Assembly: GCF_902859625.1 (NCBI RefSeq)
Contig: NZ_CADIJX010000004.1
Coordinates: 620,001 to 684,000 of the forward strand
DNA length: 64,000 bases
Direction of reading: 5' to 3'
From: Achromobacter pestifer
GTDB lineage: Bacteria; Pseudomonadota; Gammaproteobacteria; Burkholderiales; Burkholderiaceae_B
Positions 19,872-27,482 of the stretch are shown piece by piece; positions within the stretch are counted from its first letter, which is position 1; each line of letters starts with the position of its first letter. The notes beneath the pieces were generated by a model that searched no databases, was not told the DNA's origin, and saw only the letters and a list, made by a program, of their open reading frames with translations. Position numbers and translations under genes: made by a program.

Positions 19872-22477
19872 GCTGGGTTCTCCGGCTGTCTGGCGGGCCA
19901 GCGCTTGGCGCCTTGCGTATAGGCGTGGTCCAGCCCGGTGCTGTCGTCCATCAGCGCTTGCGCGACGTCGGCGCGAAAGAGATTGGCGCCGTCCAGGTTG
20001 GCGCGCAGGAAGATGGCCTTGCCGAGCAGACAGTTGATCAGATTGGCGTTACGCAGGCAGGCACCGGTGAAATCCGTGCGCACGAAGTGCGTATCGGGGG
20101 CGGTCAGGCCCGTCAGGTCGGCGTCTTGCAACCGGCATTCCGAGAAGTCGCTGGCAGTCAGCCGCGCGTTGCGCATGTCTGCCCCCGAGAGCGTGGCGCC
20201 GCGCGCGCTACCTTGCCTGAACTGCATGCCACGCAGGCAGGCACCCGCCAGTTCGACACGGCCAGCGAAGGAGCAGCCGTCGAGCGTGGCGTCTTGCAGG
20301 CTGAAGCGGCCAGAGAACGCCACGTCCATGAAGCCCACGCGCACCAGATTCGCGTGGGCGAAGTCGGCGTTCGCAAGCGCGCCCTGCATGAACAGGCATT
20401 GGTCCAGCCGCGCTTCGTTGAAGCGGCAACCTTCCAGCGTGGCGCTCATGGCGGTCCATTGACTGAACACGGCGCGGCTCAGGTCGCAGTCCTTTAGCCG
20501 CGTCTGATGCAGCCGTCCAAGTTGCCACGCGCTGTCGAGAAAACTGCAACGCTCGCAGTGTGCATGGTCCCAGGTGGTTTCCGTGATCTGGCTCTTTGCG
20601 AAGTCGGTCTGCACGCAGTGCGCTCGGCCCAGATTGGCGCGCGTCAGGTTGACGCCGCGCATGCTGGCGCGGGTCAGATCGGCGCCGGCCAGCACCGCGT
20701 CGCTAAGGTCGCTGCCGTCCAGCCGCGCATCGGCGAGCGTGGCGCCCGCCAGGATCGCGCGTTGGAAATTGACGTTCGACAGATCCATGCCCGAGAGGTC
20801 CGCGCCGGTGAGGTTCAGATCTCTACAGTCCCGGCTGCCTTTCAGTTGCGCTTCCAGTTTGCGGCGGGTGCGCTGTGCCCGCAGCGGCGGCATCGGCGGA
20901 GGCGGGGCGAACTGATGCGCGGATTGCTGATAGGCCTGATGCACTTGGGGCCCCAGCGTTTGCGCGAGCGGTGGCGGGGCGCCGAGCTTGGCTTGCGCAT
21001 GGGGGCTGGCATCGAATTCGGCCAGATGTCGCTTCACTTTGCGGGGATCGAAACCGGAAGGAAGCTTGCCGTCGTCGTCCAGCTTGCGCAGCGCGTCCAT
21101 ATCCACGCCGGATACCTCGGCCAGTTCCCGCAGATTGGGGTCGGCCAGCGCGCGCGCGGCAGGGCCGCTCGCGAGTTGCTTGGCCTCTTCAAGCTCTCGT
21201 TGCATGCGCAGGATTGTCTGCGGCAGATCGGAAAGCTTGGGGGGCTCGGGAAGCGGATCCAGGGGAGCCATGTACAGGTCGGGATCCAAGCCTTGACTGA
21301 GCAAAGACTCGCGTTCCCGGGCATGACGCCGCGCCGCGCCGGCGTAGAGGTTCCGATTCGACGGCCGCGACGCCACGGCTTCCATGCCGGCTTGTGGCAA
21401 TTCGACGCAGATGTCTTCCGGAACGAGTTGAGCGTCCTGCAAGGCATGGACGGCACCCAGGTCGGGATCGAGCCGTTGCTGGACTACCGTTTCGTAGTGC
21501 GACGTGTCGCGTGGCTGCCTGGCGTGTTCCAGCGCGGGCATGATGTGCAGGATGTCGGCCGCGTCGTCTTCGCGGACGGGCAGGGCGCCATGCCAGATCA
21601 GCACCATCTGCGCGCGGTCTGGGAAGAACCAGGCGGTCGTCAGGCGCAGTGCGATCTCTTCAAGTGCGCTGCCGTCGGCTTGGCGGCTGGCGAAGCAGCG
21701 GGCTCGCCAGTCGGGCAGGCGGCCACGCTGCACCGGATGGTCGGGGTGCATGTTCCACAGTTCATATTCCGTGCCGCCCGCAAGCTCCGTGTTCGCGGGT
21801 CCCCACTGGTCGGGCGGCGCGGCGTTGAAGAAGCGCCAGTCCATATCAGGTGCGAATCCGGGGAAGTCATGCTCCAGCCATTGCTGTCCGTACTCGCGGC
21901 CCATATGCGTTGCCCGTTGCGGCCAATCCATGGGCAGGGCGGTCAAGCTGGCCGGCGCAACGCGCTGCGCGGGGCCGCCGATACGCTGCAAGGGGTGTTC
22001 GATGTTGGGCAGCCGGCGTACGCGCACGCCATTGATTTCCTCGTCCTGCGTACCGATGCCCAGCGGGTTCTCGGCGACGCTGGGGCCACCGTAGGCCCGG
22101 CTCCAATCCAGGCGCATGCGGTCGAAGGGCAGGGGGGCGGTTGCCTTGCCGTCCAGCCAGTAGCGATCGCCAAACACGAGCAGCGACTTGTCTATCGCGC
22201 CGACCTTCATGCGCACGGCGCAGGCGCCAGGGGTCTTGGCGTCGTGCGGATAGGCATGGCCCGAGACCAGCACTTCGGGGTACTGCTTGGGCGTGGCCAG
22301 GTCCAGCACGCCACCGGCTTCGGCGCCGGCCAGTTTCCACAATTCCTGATCCATCAGCAGCGTGGGTGCTTGCGCGATATCGACCAGTGCGAGCACCGAT
22401 ACGCCCAGCATGTCGCGGCGCTGCCATCGGTAGGGGCGGCTGAGCAGGCCCAGGCGGAACGGCTTGAGGGTCTTCAT
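19868..22477 (-). CDS. DUF2169 domain / pentapeptide-repeat fusion protein
   Basis: 869 residues in three parts. Residues 1 to about 320 are a DUF2169 domain (LKPFRLGLLSRPYRWQRRDM onward, with PYPHDA-like and MDWRFFNAAPPDQW segments). Residues 320-550 are a linker with a charged helix (ILRMQRELEEAKQLA) and a proline-rich patch (FAPPPPMPPLRAQ). Residues 553-855 are pentapeptide repeats. DUF2169 proteins are known as T6SS effector chaperones in Agrobacterium; here the chaperone-like domain is fused to a beta-helix. The tail TQGAKRW resembles the tail of the downstream pentapeptide protein, suggesting a shared docking motif or common origin. Confidence 0.88.
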   Translation of the reverse strand: MKTLKPFRLGLLSRPYRWQRRDMLGVSVLALVDIAQAPTLLMDQELWKLAGAEAGGVLDLATPKQYPEVLVSGHAYPHDAKTPGACAVRMKVGAIDKSLLVFGDRYWLDGKATAPLPFDRMRLDWSRAYGGPSVAENPLGIGTQDEEINGVRVRRLPNIEHPLQRIGGPAQRVAPASLTALPMDWPQRATHMGREYGQQWLEHDFPGFAPDMDWRFFNAAPPDQWGPANTELAGGTEYELWNMHPDHPVQRGRLPDWRARCFASRQADGSALEEIALRLTTAWFFPDRAQMVLIWHGALPVREDDAADILHIMPALEHARQPRDTSHYETVVQQRLDPDLGAVHALQDAQLVPEDICVELPQAGMEAVASRPSNRNLYAGAARRHARERESLLSQGLDPDLYMAPLDPLPEPPKLSDLPQTILRMQRELEEAKQLASGPAARALADPNLRELAEVSGVDMDALRKLDDDGKLPSGFDPRKVKRHLAEFDASPHAQAKLGAPPPLAQTLGPQVHQAYQQSAHQFAPPPPMPPLRAQRTRRKLEAQLKGSRDCRDLNLTGADLSGMDLSNVNFQRAILAGATLADARLDGSDLSDAVLAGADLTRASMRGVNLTRANLGRAHCVQTDFAKSQITETTWDHAHCERCSFLDSAWQLGRLHQTRLKDCDLSRAVFSQWTAMSATLEGCRFNEARLDQCLFMQGALANADFAHANLVRVGFMDVAFSGRFSLQDATLDGCSFAGRVELAGACLRGMQFRQGSARGATLSGADMRNARLTASDFSECRLQDADLTGLTAPDTHFVRTDFTGACLRNANLINCLLGKAIFLRANLDGANLFRADVAQALMDDSTGLDHAYTQGAKRWPARQPENPA

Positions 22478-22480
22478 GGG

Positions 22481-22885
22481 CTACCTGGTGGCCTGGTCAA
22501 CGGCGATGTCATGCGTTGACGGATCCACGCGCACTCGTATCGTCTTGCCGGCACTGAAGTCGGCAAGACGCATCGGCGACAGCTGCACGCTCAGCGTGCG
22601 GGCCAAGGCGGGCGTGGCGTGGGTGGCGGCGACCTCCAGATCCAGATCGACGATGAAGTACAGCGTTTCGCCGATGCGGCGGCCCGTGTCGCGCGCCGCA
22701 GCGACATGCGCGGTGCTGGCCAGCCCGCTGTCGCGCAGGGCGACTTGCAGTTGCGCGTCCTTGCGTGCGGCCGAGCGGCGTTGGCGTTCGCGCCATACCA
22801 TGAACGCAGCCTGCGCAAGAGACAGCAGCAGGCCTAGCCCTACCCATTTCGCCCAATCCGGCCAGGCATTCAGGAAGTCGGACAT
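22481..22885 (-). CDS. Small membrane-anchored protein of unknown function, T6SS-linked
   Basis: 134 residues. One hydrophobic segment (about 13-30, WVGLGLLLSLAQAAFMVW) is followed by a basic stretch (RERQRRSAARK) and a mostly soluble domain of about 90 residues with alternating hydrophobic positions (ETLYFIVDLDLEVA). I do not recognise a family. It lies 7 bases after vgrG and 3 bases before the DUF2169 fusion, so it is co-expressed with the spike. An immunity protein, a membrane-docking factor or a cargo protein are all possible. Confidence 0.75.
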   Translation of the reverse strand: MSDFLNAWPDWAKWVGLGLLLSLAQAAFMVWRERQRRSAARKDAQLQVALRDSGLASTAHVAAARDTGRRIGETLYFIVDLDLEVAATHATPALARTLSVQLSPMRLADFSAGKTIRVRVDPSTHDIAVDQATR

Positions 22886-22892
22886 GGTGGCC

Positions 22893-25280
22893 TCAGATAA
22901 TGCTCCAGAGGCCCGCCATCGATGCGCGAATGCCGCCGGCCTCTGCTTTCTGGAAGTCGTATTGGTAGCTGGCGCCGGTCGTGCGGTAGGAAACCAGCTG
23001 GCCGATGCTGCTGACGGCCGCGTAGTTGGTGAAAGAGAGATTCAACATGACCGTGGTGCGGAACAGGGCCACGCGATGCATGCCGAATTCCGCCTTGGCC
23101 ACCGTCAGGCCGATTGAGAATGGCGTGGCCTGAAGCCAGGTTTCCTTGGACAGGTCTTTGACGTTGGCGGCATCCATCACCACATCGGCCGGCGTCTTCA
23201 GGGTGATATCGCCGTCGGCCTTGATCATCACGGTGGAACCTTCCGACTCGATGTGCATCTTGCCTTTGGACTTGACGTCCATCGTGGAGGTTTCGGACTG
23301 CACGAGCATCGCGGTCTTGGCCTTCACATCCATGTCTGCGTCGGTCGAAAGCAGTTCGACTTTGCCCTTGGCCTTTTCGGTGAGGGTGCCCGTCTTCACG
23401 TGGTGCAGCGAATTGCCCTCGTTTACGTACACCTCCTGTCCCGTCTTCAGCGTTTCCTTGAACAGGCCCGTGATCTCGCGTTCCTCGCCTTTGGCGGCAA
23501 CGGTCGTCTTCAAGCCGTTGTCGAACTTCTCGTCCATCAGCCCGTCCTTCACGTTGACGGTGCGCGATGCCTTGACGGTGTATTCCTCGTGTCCCTTGAC
23601 GAAGACGTCGCGTCGCTTGCCGACCTTCAGGTTATCGGTGCCGGTCACTTTTATGTCGCGGTTTCCGCCGACCTTGGTGGAGTCGTTCTCGCCGATGGTG
23701 GTGGTACGGTTCTGGTCCGTCGAATGAATCTCGTTGGCCTCGACCTCGGTGCAAAGCTCGCGTTCCGCGTGCAGCCAGATGCGTTCGCCACCGCTCTTGT
23801 CGTCAAACATCAGTGCGTTCGCGGTTGCTGGCGTGCCACTCTTGGATCGGCTGAGGAAGCCGCTTTGCGTCGCGTTGTCCGGCAGGTCCCAGGGAGGCAA
23901 ATTGTTCGCATTGAAGACGCGGCCGATCACGATGGGGCGGTCGGGCTGGCCGCCGATGAAGTCCACGATGACTTCGTCACGCACGCGCGGCAGCTGGATG
24001 CCGCCGAAGCCGCCGCCGGCCCACGGGCTGGACACCCGCACCCAGCATGAACTGTTTTCGTCCTTCTTGCCGTAGCGGTCCCAGTGGAACTGCACTTTGA
24101 TGCGGCCCATTTTGTCCGTCCAGATTTCCTCGCCCTGCTTGCCCACGACCGTAGCGGTCTGAGGGCCATGCGTGCGCGGCGCCGGGGTGACGCGCGGCGC
24201 GCGGAACTGCGTGCTGGAGGGCAGCACGACGAACTCCAAATTGAAATCACCAGGATCGGACTGGCCGCTGGCGTAGCCCGTTTCGCGGATCCGGTAGTAG
24301 GTGCTGACGACGAGGTACTCGCGGTTCTCGGACTGGCGGGGATGATTGCGAAGCGTGAAAAGATGTCCGGTGGAGAGCCCGCGCGCGTTGGAGGATCCGG
24401 CGCTTTGTTCCTGCCTGCATTGCAGGTCTTCCAGCCGGACGCGCGTGTAGTGCTCCGCGTCGTCGGAGTTGGTGTAGCCGCCCTGCCATTCGTACATTTC
24501 CAGGTCGCCGTGGTCGTAGGCGCCGGGATTGTTGCGGCGCGCTTCCAGGCTGGCAGCAGGCGTCAAGGGATGATAGTCGGTGGTGGCAAAAGCACCGGGC
24601 GTGATCTGTTCGGCGACTTCCCATTTGTCGATGTAATCCTCACGCGGGACGGTGATGCGGTCAGGACCGTAGTAGGGGATCTGTTCGTAGTCGGGCACGG
24701 GCTCATGCTGCGTGATGTCGTCGGAGAGCACCAGCGTGTGCTTGCCGTTGTCGTGCTTGAACCAAAAATAAATGCCTTCGTGCTCCATGAGCCGGCAGAT
24801 GAAGGCGTAGTCGGTTTCTTGGTACTGCACGCAGTATTCCCAGCTGCGGTAGGTGTCCGTCAGCTTGAACTCGACCGGGTAGCTGTAGTCCTTGAGCACC
24901 TCGCGGATGACGTCGGGCACATTCTTGTTCTGAAAGATCTTGTTGTCCGAGGTCTGCGTCAGATACCAGAGCCAAGGACGTACCGTCGCGCGGTAGATGG
25001 TGTAGCGCGAGGTGTTGCTTTCGCGGCCGATCAGCACGCAGCGCGTGATATGCCCGCTGAGATAGCGCGGTGTGGCCGAGGACGTCTCGATCTCCAGCGT
25101 CAGCGGTTTGCCCAGCAGTGATTTCATGTCCAGCGAATAGGATTCCGAGACCAGCTCGACCTCCAGTTCGAATAGCTGCGAAAGACTCTCGGCCCCGTGC
25201 ACGCCCCGGAACTTCAATTGCTCTGGCGGCAATGGGGTATGCGCCTTGACGACACGTTCGCTTGGCACGTTGCGGTCCAT
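22893..25280 (-). CDS. vgrG: Type VI secretion tip protein VgrG (TssI) with C-terminal extension
   Basis: 795 residues. The gp27-like base covers about 15-370, the gp5-like OB fold about 390-485 (GRIKVQFHWDRYGKKDENSS, SSPWAGGGFGGIQLPRVRDE), and needle repeats about 540-700 (NRTTTIGENDSTKVGGNRDI and similar). About 95 residues beyond the needle (from KDLSKETWLQATPFSIGLTV) form a mixed hydrophobic tail, absent from a minimal VgrG, that may bind the downstream proteins. The start has a strong AAGGAGA. It is divergent from tssA across about 520 bases. Confidence 0.96.
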   Translation of the reverse strand: MDRNVPSERVVKAHTPLPPEQLKFRGVHGAESLSQLFELEVELVSESYSLDMKSLLGKPLTLEIETSSATPRYLSGHITRCVLIGRESNTSRYTIYRATVRPWLWYLTQTSDNKIFQNKNVPDVIREVLKDYSYPVEFKLTDTYRSWEYCVQYQETDYAFICRLMEHEGIYFWFKHDNGKHTLVLSDDITQHEPVPDYEQIPYYGPDRITVPREDYIDKWEVAEQITPGAFATTDYHPLTPAASLEARRNNPGAYDHGDLEMYEWQGGYTNSDDAEHYTRVRLEDLQCRQEQSAGSSNARGLSTGHLFTLRNHPRQSENREYLVVSTYYRIRETGYASGQSDPGDFNLEFVVLPSSTQFRAPRVTPAPRTHGPQTATVVGKQGEEIWTDKMGRIKVQFHWDRYGKKDENSSCWVRVSSPWAGGGFGGIQLPRVRDEVIVDFIGGQPDRPIVIGRVFNANNLPPWDLPDNATQSGFLSRSKSGTPATANALMFDDKSGGERIWLHAERELCTEVEANEIHSTDQNRTTTIGENDSTKVGGNRDIKVTGTDNLKVGKRRDVFVKGHEEYTVKASRTVNVKDGLMDEKFDNGLKTTVAAKGEEREITGLFKETLKTGQEVYVNEGNSLHHVKTGTLTEKAKGKVELLSTDADMDVKAKTAMLVQSETSTMDVKSKGKMHIESEGSTVMIKADGDITLKTPADVVMDAANVKDLSKETWLQATPFSIGLTVAKAEFGMHRVALFRTTVMLNLSFTNYAAVSSIGQLVSYRTTGASYQYDFQKAEAGGIRASMAGLWSII

Positions 25281-25798
25281 CTCACCGTCTCCTTATGAGA
25301 ATTTACCTGCTGCTGCGCTTGCTGTTTTTGGATTCGAGCGGGCGCGCAAAAGACGCGCGCCTCAATGACTGCAAAGGGATGGTCGGCCACGCAATGGGGC
25401 TTCTTGCAAAAGGCGGGCGTCGCCGTGAAGGGTGCGCCGGTGCCGGGGGACGTCTGTCTCTGAATCTGTATGTGCACTGGTCTGTCGCCAGCGTGAGCGC
25501 CGATTGTAGGCATCGTGGAAAGCGGCCGAGAAGCCCTATCACATGCTTTTGTGTTTTTTACGGTTCAGTAACAATGCTTGCTCGCAAGGCCGGTTTGCGT
25601 AAGGAGTATGTCAAAACATCAACATAGCTAGATGACAAGTGTTCGATTGTTTAGGTGGTTGTTAGCTGTCTGTAAGAAAAATCTGAAGTTGTTAGTTGTC
25701 GATTTCATTTGGAAAGACGTGCCTAGAATTCACCACTTCCGTGAAGCAGCGCGGAGCGTAGTGGTTGTATCCAGGCAGTTATCCCAGGCATTTAAGCA
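25281..25798. other. Divergent control region vgrG / tssA
   Basis: This 518-base gap holds no convincing gene; the open frame of about 120 codons on the plus strand has atypical composition and no family features. The right half (25540-25735) is clearly AT-richer than its surroundings. Elements seen: a 13-base direct repeat, 12/13 identical (25658-25670 and 25688-25700); an inverted repeat TTCAC-N7-GTGAA (25729-25745); and a -10-like TAGAAT (25724-25729) without a clear -35. I found no good sigma-54 site. The vgrG Shine-Dalgarno AAGGAGA lies at its left end. Confidence 0.6.
25658..25700 (+). repeat. Direct repeat GTTGTTAGYTGTC with 30-base period
   Basis: GTTGTTAGCTGTC at 25658-25670 and GTTGTTAGTTGTC at 25688-25700 differ at one position and start exactly 30 bases apart, about three helical turns, placing both on the same DNA face. 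It lies about 100 bases upstream of tssA. It could be a tandem operator for a regulator of the T6SS; no such regulator gene is present in the cluster. Confidence 0.4.
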
Positions 25799-26863
25799 AT
25801 GACTATGGACTTCGCCGATATCCTCAATACACTCGATTCACGTCTGCCCTGCGGGGAAGACCTCGAATACGACGCTGACTTTCTGCAATTGCAGCGGGCC
25901 GCGGCTGGCCGGGACGAACAGCAGTTCGGCTCGACCATCATCGCCGCGCAGCCGCCTGACTGGCCCGAGGTCGAACGTCTGGCTCGCGCATTGCTGGAAC
26001 GCACGCGGGACCTTCGCGTGATCGGCCTGCTGACCTGCGCATGGACAGAGATCCGCGGCTTGCGTGGCTATGGAGATGGACTGGCGCTGGCCGTCGACGC
26101 TCTGGAACGCTATTGGGAACCGCTGCATCCGCGCCTGGACAGCGCCGGCGAAAACGATCCGATGCCGCGCATGAACGCCTTGGCCGCCTTTGGCGACATG
26201 CAGGGTTGCGCGCGCAGTGTGCGTTCGGCCAGCCTGGTGAATGGCGTGCACGGACAGCTCTCGCTGCGCGATACCGAGGCTTTGCTTGATGGCAGCCGCC
26301 AGGATGCCGATTGCTATCCCGGCGGACGACCTCGCGTGGTCGCGCGCCTGCGCGAGGCATGGACGCAACGCGATGGCGATATGCTGGCGCTGGCGGCCTC
26401 CGTCGACGCGCTACGCCGTATACAGAAGCTGGTGACGGACAAGCTGGGCGGCATGTGGGCGCCCGATTACGCCGCCATCCTGCGGACGTTGAACGTGGTG
26501 CTGGATGCCGCGCGCGACGCGCAGCATGCGGCGCTTGAGACGTCTGCGGCCACCTCACCCGATCAAGCGTCGCCGATGGCGCCCGTAGTCGACTTGTCGG
26601 CCGGTGCCGCCACGCCGGACCGCAGTATGCGCTGGCAGGACGCGCGGATCCTGTCGCGCGACGACGCCGTGGCCATGCTGGCCAAGGTGTGCGCGTACTT
26701 CGAGCTCAACGAGCCTGGACATCCCGCGCCCTATCTCATCCGCCGCACCCAGCAACTCATCCCCTTGAGCTTTCACGACATCATCAGAAACCTGACGCCC
26801 CAAGGTCTGGAGCAATTCGAGGCGTGGCTGCCGCGGGACACGGAGAGCCGGCCGGACTCATAG
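25799..26863 (+). CDS. tssA: T6SS baseplate/cap protein TssA (ImpA N-domain)
   Basis: 354 residues. The ImpA N-terminal domain (about 8-130) includes LPCGEDLEYDADFLQL, SLPC-type start features, and the segment VIGLLTCAWTEIRGLRGYGD. The C-terminal part (about 280-345, EPGHPAPYLIRRTQQLIPLS) is the short conserved TssA end. TssA primes baseplate and sheath polymerisation. Starts at ATG 25799 or 25805 are both possible; neither has a strong Shine-Dalgarno. It opens the plus-strand core operon. Confidence 0.93.
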   Translation: MTMDFADILNTLDSRLPCGEDLEYDADFLQLQRAAAGRDEQQFGSTIIAAQPPDWPEVERLARALLERTRDLRVIGLLTCAWTEIRGLRGYGDGLALAVDALERYWEPLHPRLDSAGENDPMPRMNALAAFGDMQGCARSVRSASLVNGVHGQLSLRDTEALLDGSRQDADCYPGGRPRVVARLREAWTQRDGDMLALAASVDALRRIQKLVTDKLGGMWAPDYAAILRTLNVVLDAARDAQHAALETSAATSPDQASPMAPVVDLSAGAATPDRSMRWQDARILSRDDAVAMLAKVCAYFELNEPGHPAPYLIRRTQQLIPLSFHDIIRNLTPQGLEQFEAWLPRDTESRPDS

Positions 26864-26902
26864 GGCAGGCCAGCCCAAGAACCAACAAGAGGAGACGACA
26901 CC

Positions 26903-27451
26903 ATGGCAACCAGCCTGAAGGGAAGCGGCCAGAAGTTCATTGCAAGAAACCGCGCGCCGCGTGTTCAGATCGAGTACGACGTGGAGATCTACGGCGCGGA
27001 GCGCAAGATTCAGCTGCCGTTCGTGATGGGCGTGCTGGCCGACTTGGCCGGCAAGTCCGAAACGCCCCAGCCGGATGTGGGCGAGCGTAAGTTCCTGGAC
27101 ATCGATATCGACAATTTCGACGAACGCATGCGTTCGATTCAGCCGCGCGCGGCGTTCCAGGTGGCCAACACGCTGACCGGCGAAGGAAATCTGAACGTGG
27201 ACATCACGTTCGAGAGCATCGATGATTTTTCCCCGGCTACGGTCGCCAAGAAGGTTGGCGCATTGAATGAGTTGCTGAGCGCGCGGACCCAGTTGGCCAA
27301 CTTGCTGACGTATATGGACGGCAAGACAGGCGCCGAGGAACTGATCGGCAACGTGCTCAAGAATCCCGCGCTGATGAACGCGCTGGCAGCCGCACCCAAG
27401 CCCGAAGCAACGCCCGCAACCGACGCTCCCGGTACAGATCCGGCCGTCTAG
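26903..27451 (+). CDS. tssB: T6SS contractile sheath small subunit TssB (VipA)
   Basis: 182 residues. The family core is RAPRVQIEYDVEIYGAERKI (about 17-36), LPFVMGVLADLAGKSE, then the helix AKKVGALNELLSARTQLANL. It forms heterodimers with TssC that polymerise into the contractile sheath and are dismantled by ClpV. An AAGAGGAGA Shine-Dalgarno lies upstream. A Pro/Ala/Thr-rich tail closes the protein. It is 39 bases after tssA and 31 before tssC. Confidence 0.97.
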   Translation: MATSLKGSGQKFIARNRAPRVQIEYDVEIYGAERKIQLPFVMGVLADLAGKSETPQPDVGERKFLDIDIDNFDERMRSIQPRAAFQVANTLTGEGNLNVDITFESIDDFSPATVAKKVGALNELLSARTQLANLLTYMDGKTGAEELIGNVLKNPALMNALAAAPKPEATPATDAPGTDPAV

Positions 27452-27482
27452 TTTCCGCTTGAATCGCTTTTCGGAGAATGCC

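Noticed and set aside
25580..25600. Sigma-54 promoter (GG-N10-GC) upstream of tssA
   Set aside because: AAGGCCGGTTTGCG lacks the TGGCAC box and the correct spacing to TTGC, so it does not fit the -24/-12 consensus.
25262..25627. Plus-strand open frame of about 120 codons in the vgrG/tssA gap
   Set aside because: It starts inside vgrG on the other strand, has no Shine-Dalgarno at its internal ATG, a Cys/Arg-rich random-like composition, and no family features.
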